The notes: generated from the sequence alone by a model not told the origin. Counted from the first letter of the stretch, positions 10,947 to 22,250 are shown. The stretch: DNA of 64,000 nucleotides from Takakia lepidozioides (GCA_030704615.1 CM060732.1:76801053-76865052), one strand, 5' to 3'. Made by a program: numbers and translations.

Positions 10947-11461
10947 TATGAAGTTTTCTTTTGGTTTAATTCTGGGCCAAATTTGAAATGGGATGGTTGT
11001 GTGTCCTTGTTGTCATGTTTGCAATGTGTGCGTGGAATTCACATTCATGGTTACAAACTATTGTTGGAGATGGGGGTTGCATGGACTGCCTGGATTGTTC
11101 CTTCAATCTATTTGGTGTTTTGTGGACCTCATAGACTTAAGTACATTGCGAAAACAAACAAACCACTTTGGTTCGTGTAGAGCATCCTCGCATCATTTGC
11201 TAGTTGGTCCCCAAACTATTCCTGCTAGAAGAATGGTTGGTGGATCCATCACGGTGAAGTCCACCTCATCAAAAACTGTTCAGGCATTCTCAATTCTACC
11301 CAAATCAACCCGTGGAAATAAGTGACACCACTCGGAAATAGGTGACATCCGCGGAAATAGGCACTGTTTGCATGCTGACGTGGCGTGAGCCTGTGCTGGG
11401 CTCACGCTTTCCTGGGCTCACAGGCTCACGCCTCCGGGCTCACGGAATAGCACCCCCCCAG
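10947..11461. other. Non-coding stretch after element 1, with a hairpin
   Basis: No gene is visible. It has short direct repeats of GGAAATARGTGACA (11313-11365) and a perfect 13-bp inverted repeat GCGTGAGCCTGTG (11383-11395) / CACAGGCTCACGC (11419-11431), with further GGCTCACG copies in the loop and to 11443. Similar GCGTGAGC/GCTCACGC motifs occur at 30286-30357, on the left side of element 2. This may mark the right boundary of element 1, but no target duplication was found. Confidence 0.45.
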
Positions 11462-11973
11462 ACCAGCAACCGTGGTCCAAACTCAGTCCACTCCGTGGAG
11501 GTAGAAGACCAATAACATTAATTCAGTAGCAGACCACGTCCAGGAGTATTGCATACATCGACAGACAATAACATTGGACCAGCACACCACGTGGATCACT
11601 ACTCAATACAAAACGTCGACCAGAAGTAGAAGCAGACCATATGACAGCAGACTCATGAAATGTTCCACAGACCATATGAAGCAGACCAATACAGTACAGG
11701 GGTAGCCCAAGACAGTACACTCGACTAACGATGGGACTGACCTGTGCCACCGAATTTGGTATACCACTATTTCATGGAGGAGACCAACAACCGTGGTCCA
11801 AATTAAGTCCACTCTGTGGAGATAGCAGACCAATGACTTCAGAAGCAGACCACGGCCAGGAGTACAACATACATCGGTTCACAAGCAGACCACGTGGAGC
11901 ACTACTCAATACAAAACATCGAACATAAATGTTTAGCAGTAGACCACGACAGCAGACTAATGAAATGTTCCAC
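11462..11973 (+). repeat. Direct duplication of ~200 bp rich in GCAGACCA
   Basis: 11462-11670 and 11782-11973 align along their length (AACAACCGTGGTCCAAA, GTCCACTC-GTGGAG, CACTACTCAATACAAAAC, ATGAAATGTTCCACA in the same order). Both are studded with GCAGACCA/AGACCACG motifs, suggesting subterminal transposase-binding DNA of the neighbouring MULE. Confidence 0.8.
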
Positions 11974-12034
11974 AAAAGTGTACATCATATATAAAAATGA
12001 ACAAACCTGCACAACAAACCACATAAGTTAATTT

Positions 12035-13726
12035 TCATTTATTACCAGGCCTAGATGAAATAACCCGGACTTCGGAAGAGTCTGACACGTCCGAGATCTT
12101 CCTAGATGACAACTGTCTGTCTACAACTACATTCTCCATAGTCCTGAGTGCTTTCAAAATGTACTCAACATACTTTAAGCGTTGCTTGCAAGCATAGCGG
12201 AATGTAAACCACTTTGAGGTAAACGGCTTTCCTCTCTCTCTAAGTCTTTTGCCACGATCGCCCTTCAACCAGTCGTAGAACCCCTCGATAAAGGACATGA
12301 CGTAAAAGCCACATTCCCAAGAGAAGGGTTGTTGTGGCACTTCAGGGACATGAAAATTGAATCCAGTGGCCTCGTCCCACGACGCAGTGTGCGGCTCCAA
12401 GCCGAGACATGCTCCATACACATTTCGAACCCATGGCAATATCTCCACGGGTTTGTGCATCTCCTTGATTGAGTTCAGATGAGTGAATACGCGGAGTACC
12501 CGGTCAATAATCACCAAACTCCAATGAGACCTGCCACAACGCAGGGCGCATCAGCACAAGGGAACAATTGCAAATCAAAATGGCAGACCCATTGAGCAGA
12601 CTGGTAGACCTGGGCAGACCAATGTTGCAGACCAGTGACGGTGGACCAATGATAAAGGGTAGAGAAACAGTGGTACGCACTTACCCATCAACTATTGGTA
12701 CTAGTATGTACTTGCACGTCTTCAAGTCCTTCCCCATACGATGCACTGTCAATCCATGCTCTACCTGCGAGCGAACCCGTTCCTGACCGGCACTCCAGTG
12801 AATCTTCACTTTCCAATGCAATAGCCGCCTCCTTCATACCCTCCCGGAGCTGGCTAGCTTGGCTTCGCAACAAAATTTTGTCCTGGGGTTTATTAACACT
12901 TTGTGGTCCCGTTCTAGACGCTTCTTGCACTCCATGGGTTGAACTGGCCCCTACAGTGGGGGTTATCACTACTGGTACACCCTTTGTGCTTGACCGCATG
13001 TTGAGCACTTGCGACGGACCACGAGCTGAGACCTCAGACGCCATAACCTTCACACGAATATCAGACAACAAAACATCAGCAATGACCACCCAAATGCACT
13101 GGGAAAAAAAAATAGATTGCAAAAATGCAATGGAATCAGACCTTTGTGGGCGCTGTGGGTGTCTGCAATTGCACCACTCCTATGGCAGGTACATCTTCGA
13201 CTACAGTGACTGGTTCCACAGAATGAGAAGGGACAGAAACATGTGCGTGTGTTTCGACAAGGTCTGATGAATGGTCTGCTATGGGGTCGAACATGCGGAG
13301 CACCCTATCAACGGATTGGTCTATTGCCAGTAGTGGGTCTACAGACGAGTCGGGGTCCACAAAAGTAAGCGGCAAAACGGCCAAAGATGCATCCTCATCT
13401 GCAGTAGACCCTGCCTCTAACAGATGGGAAAGGTCACCGACCAAACTGTCACAGTCATAGTCCATTGTTGCAATTGCAGAATTGGTCTGTACTATGGATA
13501 AATGAGCACTGACGCCTTCCCGGTTCTGTTCAGGCAGTGCTGTGTCAGAAGGTCTGGTGGCAAGGGTAAGGTCCACTACCATTCTCTGCTTCTCAGCAGA
13601 TGTTGCAGTGGGGGGGAACGGAATTGCTCCTCTCATTTTCGGCAACTCGTATGTGCCAAGGAGGATGGGCGTTGCTTCTTGGGTTATCGCCACGTCTCCA
13701 AATGGTCTGATGTTATGCACTGGCAA
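12035..13726 (-). CDS. Ulp1/SENP-like C48 cysteine peptidase gene of a MULE
   Basis: Three minus-strand coding blocks: 13136-13726 and about 12690-13060 (poorly conserved N-terminal region, Ser/Thr/Val-rich), then 12035-12530 after acceptor TTGTGGCAG. The last exon has the catalytic features of Ulp1 peptidases: SHWSLVIID with the catalytic His, and VPQQPFSWECGFY with the oxyanion Gln and nucleophile Cys. The Asp normally about 17 residues after the His is not evident (a His lies in VFTHLNS), so activity is doubtful. Ulp1-like genes are commonly carried by plant MULEs of the Kaonashi type, and a MULE transposase pseudogene lies just upstream on the same strand. Exon 1-2 junctions are not resolved. 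Confidence 0.6.
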
Positions 13727-13824
13727 GGTCTGCTGATGTCCTCCGGCAAGGTCTGATCTTCTCTCCTCTGCTCCAGCAAGGTCTGATCAGGTCTGCACTG
13801 GTCGGGAAATGTCTGCTCTGAGAC

Positions 13825-13851
13825 GGTGTGGTGTGGTGTGGTGTGGTGTGG
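13825..13851 (+). repeat. GGTGT microsatellite
   Basis: Five perfect tandem copies of a 5-base unit. No function inferred. Confidence 0.9.
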
Positions 13852-14104
13852 TATCCTCTGGTCTTTTGGTGTATGGACTGTTGTGCACTCGGATCGTCTG
13901 GAGGCTCCGTGACATAGTGGTATACTAAATTCGGTGGTCGGCTAAATGTGGGGCACAAGTCAGTCCCATCGTTAGTCGAACTATGCTTGCTTCATTACTC
14001 TACTACATTTGTTTACTGGTTCACTTTGGCTCATTTTTTGACTTCATGGTCTCCTTCATCAAACCTTTAAAAAACACATTAAGGGAGTCGCAGATGCTTT
14101 GCCG

Positions 14105-14345
14105 CATTGGTCTATTACAAATCAGTGCTGGTCTACTGTAGGTGGTGTGCAATCATGGTATGTCGAAATGGTCTACTTCAGGTGGTCTGCAATAACGGTT
14201 TGCCGATCTGGTCTACTGCAAGTGGTGTCCGATTATGGTCTGCCGAATTGGTCTACTTCAGGTGGTATGCGGTAACGGTCTACCGATCTGGTCTACTGCA
14301 GGTGGTCTGCGATAATGGTCTGCCGATCTGGTCTACTGCAGGTGA
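14105..14345 (+). repeat. Tandem repeat of GGTCTACTGCAGGTGGTCTGC type
   Basis: About five imperfect units of 46-50 bp, each with two or three GGTCTRC motifs (for example TGGTCTGCCGATCTGGTCTA). It lies between the C48 gene and the 3' end of the MULE transposase, and carries the same motif as the 11.5-kb repeat but in the opposite orientation. Confidence 0.88.
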
Positions 14346-15699
14346 GAATTGATCTACCGCATTGGACAACTGCAAGTCATTTCCTTAGTTAGATTGATCC
14401 ATCTTTCTCAGTTCTGGACAATGAGACACCCACCTCAGAGCCGAGTAAATATGGCTAACAGGGAGAAGGGCAGACACACGTTTCCCCCCATTTAGTTTCA
14501 TTTTCCGCCGAGCTTGAAAATGTTCCACAAAATCATTTTTCCTCTTCAATGACATGTTGTTGTTGTCTTTTACACGATTGAACGCTCGTGCTGCAGCCGG
14601 GTGTAACATGCCGAAAGCTTTTTTGACGAGGATGTCCTGCATCTGCCCTTGGCAAACACGCACCGCAGACAAGCAATGGTGTATAAGGTATGCGTCGTTG
14701 TGTACAAGGTCAAACAGGTCGGTTATCTCCCGTTTCAAAATAGCTTCCAACAGGTCTGCCGTGAGCAATGACTCTGCCATGTTCGGGGTTGCGCTTGCAC
14801 GCAGGTTACCGCTTTCGAAGTCGCATGCTGCCATGTCGTCGTGTTTGTCCAAATTCTCTAGCCCACCGTGAATAGTACCGAAGTGGGAACCACATGTCCA
14901 GACAATAAGACCGTCTTGCAGGTCTGGTTTTAGCAACTTTATGACCCGAACCTGGTGCTTGCACAGATTGCCTTTCAGCGCCCACGGGCAGATGCACCAG
15001 GCCCACTGCGACTCTGGATTGAACACGGTGTACGTTGTATTCGGATCGGAGGAGCTGATGACGTAAGCAGGCTGCCCAGGCACTGCATGCAAAGTCACAC
15101 GTGAAAGAGGTATGTCACGGGCTGCACATATTGCACTGGAAATGTGCTTTTCTTGTTTATCGTTGCGAATAAACCCATGTGTCTTCAGATGAATGCCGTA
15201 CCAGTAGTGGACCAGTACACGCCCAGTCAACTCCCATATGAGCCAATCGGCTCTTCGACCGATCATTTTGCCTTTGCCCATATTAAGTCTCGCCTTTAAG
15301 TTTTTGTGGTATGCCTCGATGCTCGCATTAGTATCTTGGCTTGCATGTGGAATGTTGCGGGCAGCAGTACACCACATAGCGATTTTGGGAACCCAGTACA
15401 CATGAATGTAGTGGAGGAACAACTGACCAGACGGATATTTCTTTTTCATTGCCTTCAATTTTTTCTTAACCCATTTCACAGCTTCGTCTTCTTTCTGCGA
15501 TCCACCTCTGCAGTATATAAGGTCGCCCATATCTGCCAACAGTTTCGAGGATGTTCCCGGATCACTGATTTTCTGGCATGATTGCTTGACCCAGGCCTTC
15601 CGTACATGCCAAAGGCAAAGGAAAATGCATACTCCTGTGAAAACAGACCTGCATGCGGCCACAGAGTCAGAAGTGCCTGAACCGGGCATTCGTATTCAG

Positions 15700-15848
15700 C
15701 ACTGCCACAAGCATGAGATTAAACAGGGCAGACCATATAGCAGACCCTGAAGCGGACCATAGGGCAGAATGAGATGTGGCATACCAGACCAGACATGGCA
15801 GACCTTGAAGCGGACCATACAGCAGACCATAGGGCAAATTGAGATGTG
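15700..15848. repeat. GCAGACC-rich repeat in MULE intron 2
   Basis: Two copies of a roughly 60-bp unit (AGCAGACC, GAAGCGGACCATA, GGGCAGA/ GGGCAAATTGAGATGTGGCA) lie within the intron 15649-15854. It is the same motif family as at 11.5 and 14.1 kb. Confidence 0.75.
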
Positions 15849-16084
15849 GCATACCGGATTGCATTGATTTCTGCTTCAGCGTCGTCGACAATGAAGACAT
15901 TTGGCCGCCAGTTGGGCTTTTCCTGAAGGAGGGCATCACGCAATGCTAGCATCCACGGGATAAAGTCTGATGTTCGATTGTGTGCTGACAAAATGTATGC
16001 AACCGGAATTCCGTTCAACCATTGGTCGAACACCATCAACGTGTACAAGGGGAACTGCATGAAATGACAATTTATAATTAGCAG

Positions 16085-16310
16085 ACCAGTGTCATACCGA
16101 CAGACACAGGGTCTACTGCAATAGGGTGAAAACGCACATGGTGTATTGCAACTTGGTGAACACGCACAGGGTGTACTACAACTTGGTGAACACGCACAGG
16201 GTCTATTGTAACAGGGTGAACATGCAAAAGGGTCTGCCCTAAAACAGAGTGCAGTGGAAGGTCTGCTGGAACAGGGTGTACTGGGACAGGGTCTACAACA
16301 GTTAGGTCTA
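16085..16310. repeat. ~33-bp tandem repeats in MULE intron 1
   Basis: About five imperfect copies of a unit like ACTTGGTGAACACGCACAGG, GTGTATTGCA. On the minus strand it reads as an artificial Val-His-Pro-rich peptide; splice sites place it inside an intron. Confidence 0.8.
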
Positions 16311-17103
16311 TCAGGATTGAGGACAAAAAAGCAATGCACCACAAGAGTGGGAGACCATTGTAGTATGCTATCATGCTAGCAGAAGCCCGTGGAGAGGGTC
16401 CATGGCAGACCTTGTGATGGTTAGTTCCAAATGTAGCGTCACAAGCTACAATGCGCGCATGGCCCAAGTCCAACATCTTCTGCCGCTGCCAAGGAGTCTA
16501 AATCCCAATGGTGAAGGTCAAATCTCCATCAAAATGTTGAAATGTGGGTGCCAATGATTCCTCCTGGTAGAATAAGACCGAGTCCGGGTTTTGATCTTTC
16601 TACATACGCACGGATTGTGCGTCATCAGCGTGTTTTTTGAAGGTCTACCAGGCTCGTTTTTCAGCGAGATTTCGGACATTTTGCTCGAGGAGAAAGTCGT
16701 CGCGTGTCAATGCGTCTCCCAAGCCACTGTTCTGCATGACGTGCTCCTTGTGTTCAATCATGACTTGGGCGACACTCAAGCCTCGAGACAAGCATTCCAT
16801 GATCCACTTTTTGAGCTCCTCGCTAATATGTGGAGCATAAGCATATCGGCTGAACTAGAACTCAGCATATCCGCCATGAGAGGGTTTTCTGGACACATCC
16901 AGGTGTTGCATGTTGTTATAATATGTGATGACCCCAATGTCTGGAGCAAGATAACATTGCGAGACTTTGAAACAACAGAGACACCCATGCTTGTAAGACT
17001 CGCCGTATTGGCTTTTCTTTCGTCTTGGACCTTTGTGAGGATTACTGCTTCCAGCCCCAATGTCCGGACCTCCTCGCTTGACTTTAGGATCCGTGACAGT
17101 CAA

Positions 17104-17900
17104 ATTGTTGGTGCGCTTGTCCTCTAGTCCATAGCAACACTGATATCTGGACAGGGTCGTATGTCATCAACACCGGAGTATGTCATCGACACCCATGGAG
17201 TTTTGCAAGCATGTAAGACAGCCTAAACCCTATCTACATATCATGCATGTACATGTCCGGCAAGCACAAGCACAGGGCATGAACAAAGAGGCAGTGCGGG
17301 AATATGGTGCAGACATGACAGAGGTTAGATATGTGTTAGCTCTTGGAGCTCTTCGCGGTCCGGGCTTCGCGTTAACATGCACATTTATGTAAAATTGGGT
17401 GGAACACCCGTCTCTACTCTCCTCTCCAAGTACAAAGTCGGGCACTCTCTGCAAGTCGTGCGGACCCGCACTTGAGAGCCCATGTATCCAGAGCGACTCT
17501 CGTTCTTCCAGTAAAGGTCTTTGCACAAAAATGGCCCATCTTTTGGTGTTTGAAGACATTGTCACAGTGGACGTATAAGAAAGCTTTCTGGTTGGGCATC
17601 GATGGCCGCTGCCATATACACTGCAGTACCCCTTTGCGCCTCGAAAGCACATGCAATACGACCTGGAAAAGTGGAAGCAAAGGACGACAACACACACGTT
17701 CTTGGCAAGACGGAAGCGCGTTGGCAGGAACAGAGGTTAGTGGTAGGTTTCTGGACATAGATATACCTCCTACACCTTACCATCATGTAGAGCGAGGCAC
17801 TTTGAGAGAAGTCTGGCAGTTGATAGCATAGATCAGGATTAGATCTTGTTTGGTCGGGCTTCTATTCTTCCCCTCCTTCTCTTTACTATTTTCATTACTT
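17104..17900. other. No recognisable gene
   Basis: Several overlapping frames of 100-150 codons occur on both strands between 17230 and 17830, but none shows a known motif. The stretch separates the MULE pseudogene from a gypsy fragment. Confidence 0.4.
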
Positions 17901-17909
17901 TGTACTACT

Positions 17910-18530
17910 CAAGACCTTTGGGAGGCTGGTTTGGTGGAGCTATCTGGGGGAGAGTATGCTTCAGCTACAGTGATGCCAGCCAAGAAGGATGTCTTTGGCA
18001 ATTGGACGGAGAGACGTATGTGCGGTGATTACCGGCCTGTAAATCGTCAGACCAAGTCCGATATGTATGCCATGCCAACACCAGAGGAGATCTTTGATGC
18101 CATCAGGCATGCCAAGGTCTTTAGTACGTTGGATTTACGATCCGGATATCACCAGTTGCCGATCAAGGAGGCGGATAAGCAAAAGACAACATTCTGGGGG
18201 ATCAATGAGCACGGGAAGGATTGCCTATACCAGTGGCGGTTCTTACCATTTGGGCTTAAGAACGCTCCGGCAGAGTTTCAGAGAGTCATGGACAGGATCC
18301 TAGCAGGGGTGGAGTTTGCTCGGTGCTACATAGATGACATCATCATCTTTAGTGCTACGGTGGAAGAGCATGAGAGACACCTTCAGGGGGTATTTGAGCG
18401 CTTGAGGGCGCACGGATTGAAGTTACATCCGGGAAAGTGCAAGTTTTTCCACAACCAGATTGAGTATCTGGGTCACATGATATATCCTGGAGGATTGGGG
18501 GTACAGGGAGGAAAAGGTCGATGAAACAGT
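17910..18530 (+). pseudogene. Ty3/gypsy reverse transcriptase fragment
   Basis: About 200 residues of [39 protein letters not shown], the catalytic YIDDIIIFS, and LKLHPGKCKFF followed by EYLGH. Sequence before the RT core and after about 18510 (RNase H) is absent, and the last residues are out of frame. A truncated element, distinct in sequence from the chromovirus at 46-51 kb. Confidence 0.9.
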
Positions 18531-18689
18531 CTTCGCCCACGATTGGTGGCGGCTGCCATGCCCTAAATCCGGGCGGCTACAATAGCAGCGCGGCATCACG
18601 GTGAGATGGGCGGCACATCATCTAAGGTGCGTTTGGGTCTGCCGGATCGGGCTGCTTGGCGGCAGACCTTGCAGACCGAGCTTGGGCAG

Positions 18690-18890
18690 ACCCCAGCAAG
18701 GGCAGACCCACTGGGGACCCGATGGCGGGCGGACCCAAGCGGCGAGGGCGGGCGGGTGGGCGGGGGCCGCGGTCCGGGGGTGGGCTGGGCGGTGTGCGGG
18801 CAGGGCCGCGGGCGGCTGGCAGGTGGGGGTGGGCGGGGCGGGGGAGGGCGACCCCGCGTCCGTGCGGGCGTGCGCGCCCTGTCCCACACG
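18690..18890. other. GC-rich, G-run-rich island
   Basis: About 200 bp of very high GC with many GGG and GGGG runs on the plus strand (for example GGGTGGGCGGGGGCCGC, GGGGGTGGG), unlike the flanking AT-richer DNA. It can in principle form G-quadruplexes. Frames through it are artefacts of composition. Confidence 0.85.
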
Positions 18891-18976
18891 CGCGACATAA
18901 ACTCCCAATTATTAAAAAATGAGAGGCATTTAGTATACCTCTCCGCGCTGCAATTATGCCTAGATGGTAAGTGACA

Positions 18977-19442
18977 TGTTGACTATTGTGTTCATAATTT
19001 CTCCCATACCCGCAAACATAGATTGAGCAGTGTATATCTGGTTCTAAACAAATTCTTCTAAGAATCTTAACCGTGCACACTCTGTACACGAGAATTACAC
19101 AACCCGACCTGGGATCTCTAGGTCAACTTTTGCAATTTTGGATGGCCCATGCGATTGAGGTTGAGATAAGGTTGTTGGAAGTTAGCACACTAGGGCCATG
19201 TTGCCTTCCATCTAGTTAGCTGACTACAACGGAGATTAAGGGAATGTCAGTCCCATAACTCTCGGCATGCTCACGCAGTGGCATGCAGATTTGTCTTATA
19301 CTTAGATCTTATGTGGGCGTTTCTGATCCATTAGTCTGCGATCAGGTTCTCACTTGTCTAGGTAACTCATCCGTCACCAAGTGGACGGTATTTATTCCTA
19401 TCCCCGTTCGGGGTTCATCATCAATACACACAAATTTCAACA
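18977..19442 (+). repeat. Ty1/copia long terminal repeat
   Basis: It begins TGTTGA and ends TCAACA, the usual inverted ends of copia LTRs, and is followed without a gap by a primer-binding-site-like sequence at 19443 (TGGTATCATAGC, one base different from the initiator-tRNA-Met site). A gag start lies downstream. The partner LTR is not in the window. Confidence 0.7.
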
Positions 19443-19454
19443 TGGTATCATAGC
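19443..19454 (+). other. Primer binding site (initiator tRNA-Met type)
   Basis: TGGTATCATAGC directly abuts the LTR end; the consensus is TGGTATCAGAGC. Confidence 0.65.
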
Positions 19455-19521
19455 TGAGCTCTGAGGTCTTGTGTGATTGAGAGACTTGAGTTTGAGTTCC
19501 CGTGAACTCTGAGGAGCCACG

Positions 19522-19960
19522 ATGTCGTCCTCCAACATGTCGTCTCTTGATGTGACGAAGGTCACATTTGGTGAGAGTGATAAACTCATTGGTGCCCAAA
19601 ACTATCAAGTTTGGTCATTTAAGGTTGAGCAAATCCTACGTGAAAAGGATATGTGGGAGATCATAGTTCCTCCGACTACTGAGGAGTCTTAGGAATTTTC
19701 CACTGGAAGTGACTATTCAGACCAGCAGCAGACTTCGGATTAGACTACAGCGGTGGGCACGAAGAAGAAGTAGGACCGGGCGACCATCATCTTCACTGCC
19801 ACCACTACAATACAAGCTGGGCTTTTCGACTCTGTATTTGACTCATTTTTTAGTCGTTTGCTACATTTTTACTCCCAGCCTCCATAGTCGAACATGCGTG
19901 ACAAAGGTCAAGTCGTTTCAGTCAAGCAGTCGAATCCAGATGCCAGGACAGTAAAACCTA
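19522..19960 (+). pseudogene. Ty1/copia gag N-terminal fragment
   Basis: An ATG at 19522 opens a frame with LIGAQNYQVWSFKVEQIL and EKDMWEII, the start of a copia Gag. Stops at 19690 and later, and the loss of copia similarity by about 19960, show a truncated remnant. It belongs with the LTR and primer site immediately upstream. Confidence 0.75.
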
Positions 19961-19965
19961 GGGGG

Positions 19966-20130
19966 TGACGTGTAGGCAGCACAGTATGACGTGGATGCGA
20001 CGTGGCTATGACGTGTAGTAAAGTGGTTTAACTGAATTATAAGGTGGATGCATGACGTGTAGTGAGTGGCTTAAGGGCAGAGTGACGTGGATGCATGACG
20101 TGTAGTAAAGTGGTTTAACTGAAGTGGAAC
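19966..20130 (+). repeat. GACGTGGATGC / GACGTGTAGT tandem repeat
   Basis: Three imperfect ~60-bp units with TGACGTGTAGTAAAGTGGTT and TAACTGAA follow the copia fragment; function unknown. Confidence 0.75.
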
Positions 20131-20267
20131 ATATTGACTATGTTCCATGATGTTTAGTATAAGGTTTGACTGTGAATCAGTGATAGTGAGTTTGCTTGAC
20201 TTTGTATAGTGTAATATTCTAGTGTGAAGCAATAAAAGAGGACACATTTTAGTAAATATGTTTCACC

Positions 20268-20340
20268 CTGGGGGTGTATATACATATATACATATAAATA
20301 TAAATATATATACAATATGTATATATATGAATTGGGAGGA
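20268..20340. repeat. AT-rich TATATACA microsatellite
   Basis: Irregular TATATA/CATATA tract. The following ~300 bp (20340-20650) is AT-rich with no gene seen. Confidence 0.8.
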
Positions 20341-20679
20341 TTTTTATTTAATATTTGGTTTTTTGGGTTTATTACTGTTATTTCGCTTTTTCATTTACTT
20401 TTAGTTTATATCTGTACGTATGTGAATTAGTGGATATTGTATTTAATTTTTTTGATTCGCTGCACTGCATTGAAAATATATTACAAATACAACAAAACAT
20501 AGAATACAAATACAGGTCGGAACCAAAAACATTTGGATGGCTCAAAACTGGTTTATATCAAGAGTGTTTTGCGAAACAAGTTTTGGCCACATTCTACAAA
20601 TGACCAACATGATGGCCATGTTGCCATATCCATAGCTCACTGCCCAACTGAAGTCATTGAGTAAGGATAATCTGCTGTG

Positions 20680-22250
20680 CAACTAGGGCCAGCACTATCG
20701 TGGACATGTCAAGAGAACATTAGAATCATTTTGAGAATGAATTCAGGTAGTCCAGAGAATGGTGGTGCCAGCTACCTTGTCACCCAAAGTGACATCCACT
20801 TCCAGGGCTGCCTTGACATACATATCCACCAAGGCATGTTTAGAGTGAAAACTCCAGCTTTGACGATGTCATCATGGACCTGTGCCATTTTGAGGGCTGC
20901 CAGGCTCACATTTGCCGTAGATGTACACCAGGGGAATGTTCAGAATGATATCTGGTACAATTCCAGCTTGGATAATGTCACCATAAACCTCTTTGCCCCT
21001 TCCCAGGGCTGCTAGGCTCGCATATGCATATTACAAAAAACAAATGAACATGACGGCTTGGTCTGGCTTCATCCCTTCCCACATCATTTGCTCTTATGTT
21101 TCCAAAGCCTTAATCCCATACCCATGCTGCACATACCTTGCAATCATGGCACTCCAAAATACCACATCTCGTTCAGCCATATTGTCAAACTCTCCCTTCA
21201 CATCAGGCTTGCTGCACCCACATTTGGCATACATGTCCACCAAGGCAGAGTTCAGAATGACAATTTCCACTTTAACGATCGGCATAAGCAAGGGGAAGGA
21301 GACAGCAGAGCTGCTGCTCTCTCCCAACGCCAAAACAACCAAAAGAAAAAAAAATGGAGGGGCTGAGAGAGCCGCCATGGCTGTGAAGTACAATATGCTG
21401 CAACGTGATGTGGTTGGGCTTCACCCCTTCCCCCATCAATATTTGATCATAGGTCTCCAAAGCCTCCATACCATGGCCCTGTTGTGCATACCCTGCAAAC
21501 ATCACATTCCCCCCACGTTCCATGACACCACATCTCGTTCAGCCATAGTGTTGAAAACTCCCTTCGCATCCTTAATGCACCCACATTTGGCATACATGTC
21601 CACCAGGGCAGTGTTCAGAATGACATCTCGTACAAATCCAGCTTTGACGATGTCACCATGGTCTTTCCCCTTTTCCACAGCTCCCAGCCTTGCACACGCA
21701 TGGCAAATACAAACAAATGTGATGTGGTTGGGTTTCACCCTTCGCGCAGCAGTTGCGCATAGGTTTCCAAAGCACTCCTACCACACCCATCCTTGGTAAA
21801 TCCTGCCAACATTATATTCCACGTGATCAAGAACGTAGAGGCACGCTGGAAAACCTGGTGAGCATCCATGATGCTCCCACACTTAACATACATGTTGACA
21901 AGGGTGTTGAGTAGAAAAACATTCGGCGTTAATCCACTTTGGATAATGTGAGTGTGCACCTGTTTCCAGCTTCCAGACCTTTCATCTTGATGCACTTAAG
22001 CAAGAGACAGACAGACGTATCTGAATCTGCTGAAATGCCTTGTTGGTTTAAAGTCGTAGAGCCTCTGTCAGTCTACCTGCCTCACAAAACATCTTCACAT
22101 GCCCAGCAGAAGAGGCATTGTGGACTCCCTCTCTTGATCCTCTTTCAGAAGCTGTGGTCATGGTTGAGGTGCCTGATTTTATCAACTGCGCCGCTGCAGC
22201 TGCTACCTTTACTTGACCATCCTACCCATGCAGCAGGTTTCTTGTAGCTA
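20680..22250 (-). pseudogene. PLS-type PPR protein pseudogene, copy A
   Basis: Read from about 22250 downwards, broken frames give a leader, QVHTHIIQSGLTPNVFLLN, TLVNMYVKCGSIMDAHQVF, then LREG/MKPNHITFVCICHACARL, VDMYAKCGCIKDAKGVF, MAERDVVSWN, FAGYAQQGHGMEALETY. These are successive P, L and S PPR repeats of land-plant organellar RNA-binding proteins. At least five frame changes and stops separate the blocks, and a second set of similar repeats at 21094-21380 suggests internal duplication. No E or DYW domain is seen. Functional relatives act in plastid or mitochondrial RNA processing; this copy cannot. Confidence 0.8.

Larger units (their letters stand above)
11721..13979. repeat. Inverted repeats bracketing the Ulp1-like gene
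   Basis: The left arm 11721-11780 and right arm 13904-13979 are inverted copies (TCGACTAACGATGGGACTGA start, then TGTGCC, CACCGAATTT, GTATACCACTAT). The right arm has a 15-base insertion. They face each other across the C48 peptidase gene, as terminal inverted repeats of a 2.26-kb unit would. Flanking bases show no clear target duplication, so an internal inverted repeat of the larger MULE is also possible. Confidence 0.7.
14385..17103 (-). pseudogene. MULE transposase with FLYWCH/FAR1-like finger and SWIM, broken by stops
   Basis: One minus-strand frame can be followed from about 17103, with introns 16055-16410 and 15649-15854 whose GT-AG borders and phases fit. It encodes an N-terminal Cys/His finger (HGCLCCFKVSQCYL ... 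HGG), a helical region, the first catalytic Asp in ACDATFGTN, the second in FIVDDAEAEINAIR, the C-x2-H element CLWHV, and a SWIM finger (WCICPWALKGNLCKH). Exon 1 has at least four in-frame stops (16855 and three between about 16450 and 16680), so this copy is dead. Both introns contain short tandem repeats rich in GGTCTGC or its complement. It lies upstream of the Ulp1-like gene on the same strand, as in other peptidase-carrying MULEs. Confidence 0.8.

Noticed and set aside
13502-13756. Plus-strand frames of 60-85 codons
   Set aside because: Antisense to the first block of the Ulp1-like gene.
16078-16476. 132-codon frame with Val-His-Pro repeats as a repeat protein
   Set aside because: Splice sites that fit in phase place most of it within intron 1 of the MULE pseudogene.
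16591-17127. 178-codon plus-strand frame
   Set aside because: It is antisense to the N-terminal exon of the MULE pseudogene.
17230-17830. Overlapping 110-155 codon frames on both strands
   Set aside because: No motif, no splice context, and similar length on both strands indicates chance open frames.
18601-19089. Pro/Arg- and Gly-rich frames of 90-155 codons
   Set aside because: They are produced by the GC-rich composition of 18690-18890 and occur in five frames at once.
19443-19454. tRNA-like sequence
   Set aside because: Only the 12-base primer binding site is present; no tRNA fold surrounds it. The same holds for 46093-46104.
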